The notes: generated from the sequence alone by a model not told the origin. A stretch of DNA of 64,000 nucleotides from Andreprevotia sp. IGB-42 (GCF_009848685.1 NZ_WXTX01000007.1:124001-188000), one strand, 5' to 3'. Positions 24,574 to 33,231 are shown, counted from the stretch's first letter. Made by a program: numbers and translations.

Positions 24574-25188
24574 TCAGCGCCCGATGGCTGCTGGCGGTTG
24601 GCCGGCCAGCCACTGCGCCTGTGTGATCCGGTACAGGCAGTGCGTACGCAGCGGGCTGCCTTCCGGCACCGCGGGATGCTCGAAGTTGGCGGCATCGCGC
24701 TGCATGCCCAGCTTTTCCATCACGCCTTGCGATGGCAGGTTGGGTAGCGCAGTGAACGCGACGATTTCCGGCAACTGCAGTGTGGCAAAGCCCACCTGCA
24801 GCGCCGCCTGTGCCGCTTCCAGCGCGTAACCCTGGCGCCAGTGCGCGCGTGCCAGCCGCCAGCCCATCTCCACACAGGGATAGCATGGCAACTCCGGCCG
24901 CGGCACATTGAGGCCGACGATGCCGATGAACGCGCCGCTGTCCTTGCGCTCCACCGCCCAGAAGCCCCAGCCGCGCAGCGTGATGAGCCCGGCCATGCGC
25001 TCGGCCATCGCATCGCTGTCCGGGCGCGACATGGGCGCCGGGAAGTAACGCATCACTTCCGCATCGGCATTCAGCGCGGCAAACGGCGCCAGATCATCAG
25101 CGCGCCACTGGCGCAGCCGCAAGCGTGCTGTTTCCGGCGTGATCAGCGGCAGGTGCGGTACCGGCATGGGGAAGACGGGTCGGGTCAT
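24574..25188 (-). CDS. GNAT family N-acetyltransferase (RimJ/RimL type)
   Basis: From the ATG at 25188 the protein has 204 aa. It shows the Acetyltransf_3 pattern: LITPETARLRLRQWRADDLAPF at the start (shortened to TARLRLRQWRADDLAPF), PCVEMGWRLARAHWRQGYALE as motif A region (shortened to EMGWRLARAHWRQGYALE), and NLPSQGVMEKLGMQRD. Such enzymes acetylate ribosomal protein N-termini or small amines; the substrate cannot be assigned. It lies 59 bp downstream of the MazG-like gene on the same strand. Confidence 0.88.
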   Translation of the reverse strand: MTRPVFPMPVPHLPLITPETARLRLRQWRADDLAPFAALNADAEVMRYFPAPMSRPDSDAMAERMAGLITLRGWGFWAVERKDSGAFIGIVGLNVPRPELPCYPCVEMGWRLARAHWRQGYALEAAQAALQVGFATLQLPEIVAFTALPNLPSQGVMEKLGMQRDAANFEHPAVPEGSPLRTHCLYRITQAQWLAGQPPAAIGR

Positions 25189-25247
25189 GGTGGTGGGCTG
25201 GATGTCAGGTGGCCTGCATTCAGGTGGCCGGCAGTCGGATGGCGGGT

Positions 25248-25604
25248 TCAGAGCGCATCGTACTTGCGCGCATGGCCGCGCGCCTGCTCGGCCGGGTACT
25301 TCTGTGCGTTCAGCAGCAGCTTGCGTTCGACCACTGCATTCAGGTCCAGCCCGCTGACATCGGCAATGCGCAGCAGGTAGAGCAGCACATCGGCCACTTC
25401 CTCGCCGAGGCGTTCGGCAAATTGCGGATCTTTTGGCGCGAGAGCTGCCTGCTCGTCGTTCAGCCACTGGAACAATTCCAGCAGCTCGGCCGCTTCCACG
25501 CTCAATGCGCAGGCCAGGTTCTTGGGGCTGTGGAATTGATCCCAGTCACGCTCGGCGGAAAATGCCCGCAGCCGCTGCTGCAGGCTGGCGATATCAATGC
25601 TCAT
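25248..25604 (-). CDS. MazG-like nucleotide pyrophosphohydrolase
   Basis: The 118-aa protein matches the small all-alpha NTP pyrophosphatase family (dCTPase/RS21-C6 type). The metal-binding pattern is visible as EAAELLELFQW followed by EEVADVLLYLLRIAD, and the conserved FHSPKNLACALSVE precedes it. It probably hydrolyses non-canonical or modified dNTPs to monophosphates. The ATG at 25604 overlaps the end of ohrR by 11 bp, so the two are translationally coupled; co-expression with a peroxide regulator would fit sanitation of oxidised nucleotides, which is inference. Confidence 0.9.
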   Translation of the reverse strand: MSIDIASLQQRLRAFSAERDWDQFHSPKNLACALSVEAAELLELFQWLNDEQAALAPKDPQFAERLGEEVADVLLYLLRIADVSGLDLNAVVERKLLLNAQKYPAEQARGHARKYDAL

Positions 25605-26049
25605 GTTTCTTCCTGCTGTCGGTAGGGGCCAGTGCGGCCAGCAATTGCTGCAGTTGCGTGCGCAATGCCGGCAACGCCGCGTGTTCCAGTTGCAACTGGC
25701 ACGCCAGTGCACCCGGTATCGCCTCTGCTTGATTACGCAGCGCAAGTCCTGAGTCGGTGAGCGTGATATCCACGCGGCGCTCATCATCGGCAGCGCGCTG
25801 GCGGCGCAGCAGGCCCTGGCTTTCCATGCGCTTGAGCAACGGGGTAAGCGTACCGCTGTCCAGATAGAGCGCACGTCCCAGATCGCCAACGCTGCGCGGT
25901 GCATGTTCCCACAGCGCCAGCATCACCAGGTATTGCGGGTAGGTGAGGCCCAGTGCACCCAGCAGCGGCCGGTACAGCCGCGTCATGAGGTTGCTGGCCG
26001 CGTAAAGCGGAAAGCACAGTTGCTGGTCAAGATGCAGGGGATCAGTCAT
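25594..26049 (-). CDS. ohrR: Organic peroxide-sensing MarR regulator OhrR
   Basis: OhrR represses ohr until its reactive Cys is oxidised by organic hydroperoxides. The 151-aa product carries that cysteine (Cys12) in the diagnostic DQQLCFPLYAASN motif. The winged helix has LGRALYLDSGTLTPLLKRM and RAADDERRVDITLT. The ATG at 26049 lies 77 bp downstream of the ohr gene on the same strand. The ohr gene itself is frameshifted, so this regulator may control a damaged target plus the MazG-like gene and itself. Confidence 0.92.
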   Translation of the reverse strand: MTDPLHLDQQLCFPLYAASNLMTRLYRPLLGALGLTYPQYLVMLALWEHAPRSVGDLGRALYLDSGTLTPLLKRMESQGLLRRQRAADDERRVDITLTDSGLALRNQAEAIPGALACQLQLEHAALPALRTQLQQLLAALAPTDSRKKHEH

Positions 26050-26126
26050 GGCGATGTCTTCATGCGGGGCTCCGAAGATAGCACGGCCCCGCCAGCCGTT
26101 GAAGGCGGGCAGGGCCCCCATCCGAA

Positions 26127-26574
26127 TCAGGCGGCGACGTGAGCGGCAGCCTGGATGGCTTGCGTGCTCAACTGAACGTCGATATTGCCGCGCGTGGCAT
26201 TCGAGTAGGGGCAAACCCGGTGCGCGGTGGCAACCAGTGCCTCGGCGGCAGCCTGGCTGATGCCGGTAATGCTGATGGCCAGCGCCACGGTCAGCGCAAA
26301 GCCGCCGTTGTCATCGGGGCCGATGCCGACGGTGGCAGCTACCTACGGTCTTGCCGATGGCGGCTTTCTGCAGCCGTGCCACATGCTCCAGCGCGCTCTG
26401 GAAGCAGGCGGCGTAGCCGGCGGCAAACAGTTGTTCCGGATTGGCGCCGGCTTTGCCGTTGCCGCCCAGTGCGCGCGGCATGGCCAGATCGGCAGAGAAG
26501 CTGTCGTCGGTGGTGCGGACATGGCCATTGCGGCCGCCGGTAGCGATGGCTGTGGTGCTGTAGAGCGTGCTCAT
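26127..26574 (-). pseudogene. ohr: Organic hydroperoxide resistance peroxiredoxin Ohr, frameshifted
   Basis: Ohr reduces organic hydroperoxides using two cysteines. The frame from the ATG at 26574 gives a normal N-terminal half: MSTLYSTTAIATGGRNGH, and the first catalytic Cys in GYAACFQSALEHVA. After IGKTV it goes out of frame and stops at 26311. The C-terminal half continues in another frame, with VGIGPDDNGGFALTVALAI, the second Cys in AHRVCPYSNATRGNIDVQL and a stop at 26127. The shift is explained by a tandem CTACCTAC at 26339-26346 (plus strand): removing one CTAC restores a single 147-aa Ohr. It is either a real mutation or a sequencing or assembly error. Confidence 0.88.
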
Positions 26575-26627
26575 GATGGCGATCCTTGCAGGTTGTTGGA
26601 TGACGGTTCCATTCTATGCTTACAAAT

Positions 26628-26643
26628 ATATTGCGCACAATAT
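26628..26643. promoter_or_regulatory. Inverted repeat in the ohr promoter region (possible OhrR box)
   Basis: ATATTG-CGCA-CAATAT is a perfect 6-bp inverted repeat in a very AT-rich stretch, 54 bp upstream of the ohr start. Further outward the arms stay nearly symmetrical (AAATAT/ATAATTT). Known OhrR boxes are AT-rich palindromes of the TACAATT type; TACAAATA occurs at 26621-26628. The 220-bp intergenic region 26575-26794 also serves the divergent solute-binding protein gene. Confidence 0.5.
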
Positions 26644-26794
26644 AATTTACAAAAATATAAATGCGGAGCGACGAGCGCTGCCTGCTGCACTGCAGCGAAA
26701 AAGCCACGCGTTCATCCCGCAATCCGTCAGTTTTTCGGGTGTTTGCGGTGTGACGTGCGTATAGTTTGTAAGACAGCAAACCAAGGAGGTCGCC

Positions 26795-27571
26795 ATGCTG
26801 CGGCTGAAAAAACATCTATGGATCGTGGCCGGTTTGCTGCTGGCCGGCAGTGGCTGGGCTGCCTGCAGCAAGACCATGAGTGTGGTGCCGGAAGACTGGG
26901 CGCCATACAGCTACAAGAATGCGCAGGGGCAGTTTGTCGGGCTCGATCTGGAGCTGATGCAGGCCATCTTCAAGGAGGCGGGCTGCAAGCTGGAATACAA
27001 GACCAATATTCCGCGTATCCGCCGCCATGTGATGCACAAGGACGGCCAGCTGGATGTGCTGTTTGCCGCCAGCGAGACCGAAGAGCGCAAGCAGTTCAGC
27101 TGGTTTACCAAGGCCTACCGGGATGAAGTGACCGGCCTGTTTGCGCGTGGCGATGATCTGGGCCGCTTTGCCAGGGTGCGCGGCTTTGCCGATGTGCTGT
27201 CGGCGCGCGAGGCCATCCTGGCGCCCAATGCCGGCTGGTATGGCAATGACTACGCCAAATCGTTGCCGGACCTGATGGCCGCCGGGCTGGTGCAGCATTT
27301 CGAGAGCTTCGAGCAGGGCTTGCGCATGCTCAAGGCGCAGCGTGCCGATTTGCTGATGGGCGATGTGGGTGCGGTGCTGTACATGTCGCGCCAGACGGTG
27401 AAGCTCAACGTGGCGCAACTGCCGTTCACGCCCAACAGCGATCCGGTGCATCTGATGCTGAGCAAGAAAAGCACCACGGAAGCGGATGTGCAGGCACTGG
27501 ATGCCGCGATTGCACGGCTGGAGAAGCGTGGCGATCTGGCGAAGATACGTGCGCGCTACGGCCTGCGCTGA
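26795..27571 (+). CDS. Periplasmic solute-binding protein family 3 (amino-acid type)
   Basis: The 258-aa product has a signal peptide (MLRLKKHLWIVAGLLLAGSGWAA, cleavage near residue 23; quoted here as LWIVAGLLLAGSGWAA). The SBP_bac_3 fold follows: SVVPEDWAPYSYKNAQGQ, GLDLELMQAIFKEAGCKLEY and DLLMGDVGAVLYM. No permease or ATPase gene is nearby. Such orphan binding proteins in this group often act as environmental sensors or pair with remote ABC systems. The ribosome binding site AGGAGG precedes the ATG. Confidence 0.85.
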   Translation: MLRLKKHLWIVAGLLLAGSGWAACSKTMSVVPEDWAPYSYKNAQGQFVGLDLELMQAIFKEAGCKLEYKTNIPRIRRHVMHKDGQLDVLFAASETEERKQFSWFTKAYRDEVTGLFARGDDLGRFARVRGFADVLSAREAILAPNAGWYGNDYAKSLPDLMAAGLVQHFESFEQGLRMLKAQRADLLMGDVGAVLYMSRQTVKLNVAQLPFTPNSDPVHLMLSKKSTTEADVQALDAAIARLEKRGDLAKIRARYGLR

Positions 27572-27649
27572 GCGGGTTTGATCTGCCGGGCGTGATCGAC
27601 CGTTGAAACCGGTCTGGCCGGGTGCATAGCTATTGCAAGCTGTCGGGGC

Positions 27650-27673
27650 GCCGCTTGTCGTTGCCCAAGCGGC
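27650..27673. terminator. Inverted repeat between convergent solute-binding protein and rlmJ genes
   Basis: An 8-bp stem GCCGCTTG/CAAGCGGC with an 8-base loop ends just before the rlmJ stop. There is no T tract on either side. Confidence 0.35.
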
Positions 27674-27681
27674 ATCAGGCC

Positions 27682-28527
27682 TCAACCGGCGTGCTGTTCC
27701 AGTAGGAAGCGCGCGCCGCGGTCCAGCCCCAATGCATCCACCAGCACCGGCAGCACCGTTTGCAAGGTGGCGTGCAGCGTATAGGGCGGGTTGAGGATGA
27801 ACATGCCACTGCCGTGCATGCCGAAACCATCGGCAGACGGGCCCTGCACGAACAGCTCCGCGCGCAGCCATGACTTGGCCGGCAAGCCCTTGAGCTTTCC
27901 CGGCAATGCCTTGGCCTCTTCGCGCTGCAGGCACGGGTACCAGATGGCATAGGTGCCGCCGGCAAAGCGCGCCAGGCTGTCTTCCAGTGCCTTGATCACG
28001 CGCTGGTAATCGTGTTTTTCTTCATACGGCGGGTCGATCAGCGTCAGGCCACGGCGTGGCGCTGGCGGCAGTACCGATTTCAGCCCGTTGAAGCCATCTG
28101 CCGTCTGCACCACCGCCTGGCGGCGCAGGTGATCGACGTTCTCCAGCAGCAGTTTGGCATCGCTCGGGTGCAGCTCGAACAGGCGCAGCTTGTCGTCTGC
28201 GCGCATCACGGCCTGCGCCACGAGTGGCGAGCCGGGGTAGTGCTTGAGCTGCCCATCGGGATTGAAGCCGCGGATCACGTCCACGTACCTTGCCAGCGGT
28301 GCGGGCAGGTCATCGCGCTGCCACAACCGCGCAATGCCGGTTTCAAACTCGGCATTCTTGGTGGCGTAGCCTTCGGTCAGGCTGTATGCGCCGGCGCCGG
28401 CGTGGCTATCGATATACCAGTACGGTTTGTCTTTCTGGTTGAGATAGCCCAGCAGCTCGACCACCAGGAAGTGCTTGAGTACATCGGCATGGTTGCCGGC
28501 ATGGAAGGCGTGGCGGTAGCTGAGCAT
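27682..28527 (-). CDS. rlmJ: 23S rRNA (adenine-2030-N6)-methyltransferase RlmJ
   Basis: RlmJ methylates A2030 of 23S rRNA. From the ATG at 28527 the protein has 281 aa, matching the family, and begins with the diagnostic MLSYRHAFHAGNHADVLKH. The SAM region shows YIDSHAGAGAYSL, and the catalytic motif is LIDPPYEEKHDY (DPPY). The C-terminus has GSGMFILNPPY. The upstream extension of the frame adds 16 unrelated residues and was rejected. It is a single gene after the fpr terminator. Confidence 0.95.
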   Translation of the reverse strand: MLSYRHAFHAGNHADVLKHFLVVELLGYLNQKDKPYWYIDSHAGAGAYSLTEGYATKNAEFETGIARLWQRDDLPAPLARYVDVIRGFNPDGQLKHYPGSPLVAQAVMRADDKLRLFELHPSDAKLLLENVDHLRRQAVVQTADGFNGLKSVLPPAPRRGLTLIDPPYEEKHDYQRVIKALEDSLARFAGGTYAIWYPCLQREEAKALPGKLKGLPAKSWLRAELFVQGPSADGFGMHGSGMFILNPPYTLHATLQTVLPVLVDALGLDRGARFLLEQHAG

Positions 28528-28574
28528 GAACGAAGGTCCGGCAAACAATGGCAGATGATAAGGCGGAAAACGCA

Positions 28575-28602
28575 AAACGGCGTGGCTTTGGCCACACCGT
28601 TT
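28575..28602 (-). terminator. Intrinsic terminator of fpr
   Basis: Read on the minus strand, AAACGGTGTGGC pairs with GCCACGCCGTTT (12 bp, one wobble) around the loop CAAA, followed by TGCGTTTTCC. It lies 44 bp after the fpr stop. Confidence 0.75.
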
Positions 28603-28645
28603 CTGATACCGCTGCTTCGGACTGATTTCATCAGCCCCTGCAGCA

Positions 28646-29422
28646 TTACTTCTCTACGAAGGCGCGTTCGATCACGTAGTCGCCCGCTTCGCCGATACGG
28701 CGCGAAACCTGGAAGCCGCGTGCATCGAGCAGCTTGCAGGTGTCTTCCAGCATGGCCGGGCTACCGCACAGCATGGCGCGGTCGGTTTCCGGGTTCAGCG
28801 GCGGCAGGCCGATATCCTCGAACAGCTTGCCCGATTCGATCAGGTCGGTCAGGCGGCCCTGATTGCGGAACGGCTCACGCGTGACGGTGGGGTAGTAGAT
28901 CAGCTTGTTGCGGACTTCTTCACCAAAGAATTCGTTGCTCGGCAGCACGTTTTCGATGAAATCGGCATAGGCGAGTTCGGATACGGTACGCACGCCATGG
29001 AACAGCACGATCTTGTCGAATTTCTCGTACGCTTCCGGATCCTGGATCAGGCTCATGAACGGCGCGAGGCCGGTACCGGTGGAGAAGTAATACAGGTTCT
29101 TGCCCGGCTTGAGGTCGGACAGCACCAGCGTGCCGGTGGGCTTGCGCGATACCAGCAGGTCGTCACCCACCTTCAGGTGTTGCAGGCGCGAGGTCAGCGG
29201 GCCGTCCTGCACCTTGATGCTGAAGAATTCCAGATGCTCTTCGTAGTTGGCACTGGCGATCGAGTAGGCACGCGCCAGCGGGCGGCCATCCACTTCCAGA
29301 CCGATCATCACGAACTGGCCGTTTTCGAATTTCAGGCCCGGATCACGGGTGGTCTTGAAGCTGAACAGCGTGTCGTTCCAGTGGTGTACCGACAGCACTT
29401 TTTCTACGGCGAATTTGCTCAT
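28646..29422 (-). CDS. fpr: Ferredoxin/flavodoxin-NADP+ reductase
   Basis: This FAD enzyme moves electrons between NADPH and ferredoxin or flavodoxin, and supports Fe-S assembly and oxidative stress defence. The 258-aa product has RAYSIASANYEEHLEFFSIK for FAD binding (RAYSIASANYEE), the NADP-site motif YFSTGTGLAPFMSLI, and MLCGSPAMLEDTC. It ends with the Tyr-less tail typical of bacterial subclass II enzymes (VIERAFVEK). It has its own promoter region (29423-29562), with two direct GTAGATAA repeats. Confidence 0.94.
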   Translation of the reverse strand: MSKFAVEKVLSVHHWNDTLFSFKTTRDPGLKFENGQFVMIGLEVDGRPLARAYSIASANYEEHLEFFSIKVQDGPLTSRLQHLKVGDDLLVSRKPTGTLVLSDLKPGKNLYYFSTGTGLAPFMSLIQDPEAYEKFDKIVLFHGVRTVSELAYADFIENVLPSNEFFGEEVRNKLIYYPTVTREPFRNQGRLTDLIESGKLFEDIGLPPLNPETDRAMLCGSPAMLEDTCKLLDARGFQVSRRIGEAGDYVIERAFVEK

Positions 29423-29442
29423 GATTTCAATGTCTTGATTAT

Positions 29443-29464
29443 GTAGATAAAATTGGGTAGATAA
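29443..29464. repeat. Direct repeats GTAGATAA upstream of fpr
   Basis: Two identical octamers (29443-29450 and 29457-29464) with a 14-bp period lie 21 bp upstream of the fpr start in an AT-rich stretch. The related ATGTAGATAG occurs at 31331-31340 in the control region of the ETF-QO gene. They could be activator sites. Confidence 0.35.
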
Positions 29465-29562
29465 GAATTATACTCATCTGCACGCCAGTGACGATACCCG
29501 GCAGGCAAGATACCGGCAAAGGCGGCGCCGTTACTGACGCGCGCACGCCTTTACCGCGCGCG

Positions 29563-30492
29563 TTACTTGCTGATTGCCGCAGTCAGTGCCGGCAGTGCTT
29601 CGAACAGGTCTGCCACCAGGCCGTAGTCGGCCACGCTGAAAATGGCCGCGTCCGGATCATGGTTGATGGCGACGATGATCTTGCTGTCCTTCATGCCGGC
29701 CAGATGCTGTGCCGCGCCGGAAATACCGGCAGCAATGTAGAGGCCTGGCGCCACGATGGTGCCGGTTTGCCCCACCTGCCAGTCGTTCGGCGCGTAGCCG
29801 GCGTCGACCGCTGCGCGGGTAGCGCCCACGGCGCCTTCCAGCTTTTGCGCCAGCGGGGTCAGCAGCTGATGGAACTGCTCGCCCAGCGAGCGGCCACCCG
29901 ATACCACCACGGGGGCGGAGGCAAGGTCAGGCTGATCGGATTCATTGCGTACTTCGGATACCCAGCGTGATTTGCCATTGGCCGCCGGTGCCGGCAGGCT
30001 GGTGATCTCGGCGTTGCCGCCGTCGTCAGCGGCATCGAAGCTGGTGGCACGCACGGTGACCACCTGCAGTGCATCGGTGTTTTCCACCGTGGCCAGCACG
30101 CTGCCGGCGTAAATCGGCCGGGCGTAGGTGGCGGGCGCCTTGATGCCGATCACGTCGGCCACCACGGCTACGTCCAGCAGTGCGGCGGCGCGCGGCAGGA
30201 TGTTCTTGGCAAAGGTGGTGTGCGGCGCAACCACGATCTTGTAATCACGTGCCAGCGATACCACCAGCGCAGCGACGTCTTCAGCCAGTGGGTGTGCCAG
30301 GTGCGGTGCATCCACGCGGATCACGCGGGCCACGCCGGCCACTTTGGCGGCACTGGCGGCAGCGGCTGCAGTATCGTCGCCAACCAGCAGCAGGTGGACC
30401 GGCAGGCCCCAGGCCTGGGCGGCGCTGATGGTCTGGCGGGCGGCTTTTCTCAGTTGTTGGCCGTCGTGTTCGGCCAGGATCAGGATGCTCAT
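29563..30492 (-). CDS. etfA: Electron transfer flavoprotein alpha subunit
   Basis: EtfA with EtfB carries electrons from acyl-CoA and other dehydrogenases to ETF-QO. The 309-aa product has the N-terminal alpha/beta domain and the C-terminal FAD domain with VVSGGRSLGEQFHQLL, GATRAAVDAGYAPNDWQVGQ (ATRAAVDAGYAPNDWQVGQ), TGTIVAPGLYIAAGISGA and VAINHDPDAAIFSVADYGLV. Its start shares one base with the etfB stop (TGATG), so the subunits are translationally coupled. Confidence 0.96.
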   Translation of the reverse strand: MSILILAEHDGQQLRKAARQTISAAQAWGLPVHLLLVGDDTAAAAASAAKVAGVARVIRVDAPHLAHPLAEDVAALVVSLARDYKIVVAPHTTFAKNILPRAAALLDVAVVADVIGIKAPATYARPIYAGSVLATVENTDALQVVTVRATSFDAADDGGNAEITSLPAPAANGKSRWVSEVRNESDQPDLASAPVVVSGGRSLGEQFHQLLTPLAQKLEGAVGATRAAVDAGYAPNDWQVGQTGTIVAPGLYIAAGISGAAQHLAGMKDSKIIVAINHDPDAAIFSVADYGLVADLFEALPALTAAISK

Positions 30493-31238
30493 CAGATTGC
30501 CCCCACGCTACGCAGTTTCTCGACCAGTTCGGCCACGCTGTTCACCTTGATGCCCGGCTTGCGTGCCGGTGGCTCGGCCAGGTTGGTCACTTTCAGGTGC
30601 GGGGCGGTATCGATGCCCAGATCGGTAGCCTGGATGGTTTCGATGGGCTTTTTCTTGGCCATCATCAGGTTGGGCAGCTTCACGAAGCGCGGCTCGTTCA
30701 GGCGCAGGTCGGTGGTGATCACCGCGGGCAGTTGCAGTGCCACGGTTTCGCTGCCGGTATCCACTTCACGGGTGACGATGGCTTCGTTGCCACTGATTTC
30801 CAGCTTGGAGGCAAACGTGCCCTGGCCGATATCGAGCAGCGCAGCCAGCATCTGGCCGACTTGGCCGGCGTCGTCGTCGATCGCCTGCTTGCCCAGCAGC
30901 ACCAGCTGCGGTTGTTCGCGCTCGTACACTGCCTTGAGGATTTTCGACACGGCCAGTGGCTGCAGCTGTGCGGTGCTGTCGACCAGGATGGCGCGATCCG
31001 CACCCATGGCCAGTGCGTGGCGCAGCACATCCTGGGCGTGCCCATGGCCGATGGTGACGGCAACGATTTCGGTAACGATGCCCTGTGTTTTCAGGCGCAG
31101 CGCTTCTTCGACGGCGATTTCGTCGAACGGGTTGATGCTCATCTTGACGTTTTCGGTTTCAACGCCAGAGCCATCGGGCTTGATGCGTGGCCGGATGTTG
31201 TGATCGATCACGCGTTTGATTGCAACCAAAGCCTTCAT
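30492..31238 (-). CDS. etfB: Electron transfer flavoprotein beta subunit
   Basis: This is the AMP-binding partner of EtfA. The 248-aa product begins [20 protein letters not shown] and has [35 protein letters not shown] (quoted to 20) and the ETF-beta signature [19 protein letters not shown]. The gene is divergent from ETF-QO across 245 bp, so the ETF branch of the respiratory chain is encoded in one place. Confidence 0.96.
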   Translation of the reverse strand: MKALVAIKRVIDHNIRPRIKPDGSGVETENVKMSINPFDEIAVEEALRLKTQGIVTEIVAVTIGHGHAQDVLRHALAMGADRAILVDSTAQLQPLAVSKILKAVYEREQPQLVLLGKQAIDDDAGQVGQMLAALLDIGQGTFASKLEISGNEAIVTREVDTGSETVALQLPAVITTDLRLNEPRFVKLPNLMMAKKKPIETIQATDLGIDTAPHLKVTNLAEPPARKPGIKVNSVAELVEKLRSVGAI

Positions 31239-31483
31239 TGCACTTCTCCATAATTTCGCGTGATTTTAGCAGAATAGTGCCTATATCTGTAAATTGGATT
31301 ATTTTTCTAATACATATATAAAAAATGGATATGTAGATAGAACGAGACGTGCGGCGGGGTGCCGGGCATGCCGATTCGGCAGCCGGCGCCAGCTGTGCGA
31401 AAATACCGGGTTCAGCGGCCGCAGCAAGGGTACAGATACCCGCTTGCGGTGGCGCCTTCTACTCAAGATTGAAAGAGCAGACC
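31239..31483. promoter_or_regulatory. Divergent control region of etfBA and the ETF-QO gene
   Basis: This is 245 bp without a convincing gene, strongly AT-rich between 31255 and 31345 (TTTTCTAATACATATATAAA area), where promoters for both directions probably lie. ATGTAGATAG at 31331-31340 resembles the fpr upstream repeats. I cannot assign exact -35/-10 elements. Confidence 0.45.
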
Positions 31484-33133
31484 ATGCAACGCGATGTAAT
31501 GACCTACGACGTACTGATCGTTGGCGCCGGCCCGGCGGGCCTTGCTGCCGCAATCCGCATCAAGCAACTGGCCGCTGCGCAAAACCGCGAAATCGGTGTG
31601 TGCATCCTTGAGAAGGGTGCCGAAGTGGGTGCGCATATCCTGTCCGGCGCGGTGATCGACCCGATCGCGCTCGACGAGCTGATTCCGGATTGGCAGGCGC
31701 AGAGTGCCCCGCTCAAGACCGCCGTGGCGGAAGACCGCTTCCTGGTGCTGGATGAAGACGGCGCCTACCGCATCCCCAACCTGCTGTTGCCGCCGTTGAT
31801 GAACAATCACGGTAACTACGTGGTAAGCCTGTCCAACGTCTGCCGCTGGCTGGCCGATCAGGCCGAAGCGCTGGGCGTGGAAATCTATCCCGGCTTTACC
31901 GCGGCCGAGGTGCTGTACGACGACAACGGTGCCGTGCGGGGCGTGATCACCGGCGATATGGGCGTGGCGAAAGACGGCAAGGAAAAAGCCGATTACGCGC
32001 CGGGCATGGCGCTGCAGGCCAGCTATACGCTGATCGGCGAAGGCGTGCGCGGCTCGCTCGCCAAGGCGCTGGAAGCGCGCTTCAACCTGCGTGATGGCGT
32101 GCAGCCGCAGAAGTACGGCATCGGCTTCAAAGAAGTGTGGCAGATCGACCCCAAGCAGCATCAGCCCGGCCTGGTGATGCATACGCAAGGCTGGCCGCTG
32201 GGCAGCGATACCGGTGGCGGTGGCTTCCTGTACCACCTGGAAGAAAACCTGGTGTCGGTGGGCTTCGTGGTGCACCTGAACTACAGCAACCCGTACCTGA
32301 GCCCATTCGATGAATTCCAGCGCTACAAGACGCACCCGGCCATCCGCAAGATGCTGCAGGGTGGCAAGCGGTTGGCGTATGGCGCGCGTGCCATCAATGA
32401 AGGCGGCTTGCAGTCCTTGCCCAAGCTGGTGTTCCCGGGCGGCGCGCTGATCGGTTGCTCGGCCGGCTTCGTCAACGTGCCGCGCATCAAGGGCAGCCAC
32501 AACGCGATGAAGTCCGGCATGCTGGCGGCAGAAGCGGTGGTGGAGGCATTGGCGGCCGGCCGCGTGGCGGATGAGCTGGCAGCCTACCCGCAAGCGCTGC
32601 GCGCATCGTGGGTGTGGAAGGATCTGGACAAGGTGCGCAATGTGAAGCCGGCCTTGTCGAAGTTCGGCAATGTGGCGGGCAGCATCTACGGTGGTGTCGA
32701 GATGTGGCTGGGCAGCCTGGGTGTGCGCCTGCCGTGGACGTTGCGCCATGGCAAGGCCGACCATGCCTGTCTGAAGCCGGCGGCGCAAAGCACGCCGATC
32801 AAGTATCCCAAGTACGATGGCAAGATCAGCTTCGACAAGCTGTCGTCGGTGTTCCTGTCCAACGTGGCACACGAGGAAAACCAGCCCTGTCATCTGAAGC
32901 TGACCGATGCCGCGGTGCCGATCACGCTGAATCTGGCTGATTACGATGCGCCGGAGCAGCGCTATTGCCCTGCCGGCGTATATGAGATCGTGCGTGATGG
33001 CGCCGGACCTAGGCTGCAGATCAATGCCGCCAACTGCATCCACTGCAAGACCTGTGACATCAAGGACCCCAGCCAGAACATCACTTGGGTGACGCCGGAA
33101 GGCGGTGGCGGGCCGAATTACCAGGAAACCTGA
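31484..33133 (+). CDS. Electron transfer flavoprotein-ubiquinone oxidoreductase
   Basis: ETF-QO passes electrons from reduced ETF to the ubiquinone pool at the inner membrane. From the ATG at 31484 it has 549 aa, the normal length. It has the FAD motif YDVLIVGAGPAGLAAAI at residues 8-24, LSGAVIDPIALDELIPDW, and the membrane/quinone region with GFKEVWQI. The C-terminal [4Fe-4S] ligands are Cys in RYCPAGVYE and the triplet in CIHCKTCDIKDPSQNI. It is divergent from etfBA. Confidence 0.96.
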   Translation: MQRDVMTYDVLIVGAGPAGLAAAIRIKQLAAAQNREIGVCILEKGAEVGAHILSGAVIDPIALDELIPDWQAQSAPLKTAVAEDRFLVLDEDGAYRIPNLLLPPLMNNHGNYVVSLSNVCRWLADQAEALGVEIYPGFTAAEVLYDDNGAVRGVITGDMGVAKDGKEKADYAPGMALQASYTLIGEGVRGSLAKALEARFNLRDGVQPQKYGIGFKEVWQIDPKQHQPGLVMHTQGWPLGSDTGGGGFLYHLEENLVSVGFVVHLNYSNPYLSPFDEFQRYKTHPAIRKMLQGGKRLAYGARAINEGGLQSLPKLVFPGGALIGCSAGFVNVPRIKGSHNAMKSGMLAAEAVVEALAAGRVADELAAYPQALRASWVWKDLDKVRNVKPALSKFGNVAGSIYGGVEMWLGSLGVRLPWTLRHGKADHACLKPAAQSTPIKYPKYDGKISFDKLSSVFLSNVAHEENQPCHLKLTDAAVPITLNLADYDAPEQRYCPAGVYEIVRDGAGPRLQINAANCIHCKTCDIKDPSQNITWVTPEGGGGPNYQET

Positions 33134-33163
33134 TGGCGGGGCGGGGGCCTTGCCTCGCCGCAT

Positions 33164-33201
33164 GATGCAAAAAGCCGATCAACTGATCGGCTTTTTGCAT
33201 C
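33164..33201. terminator. Bidirectional intrinsic terminator
   Basis: A near-perfect hairpin has 17-bp arms GATGCAAAAAGCCGATC / GATCGGCTTTTTGCATC and loop AACT. The A and T runs lie inside the arms, so it can stop transcription in both directions. It separates the convergent ETF-QO and outer-membrane protein genes. Confidence 0.9.
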
Positions 33202-33231
33202 CGCTGCCGGCTAGCGCTGGGCCGGTGTGTG

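Noticed and set aside
31463-33163. Long minus-strand frame opposite ETF-QO
   Set aside because: Shadow with His/Gln/Arg-rich composition; the plus-strand gene has all family motifs.
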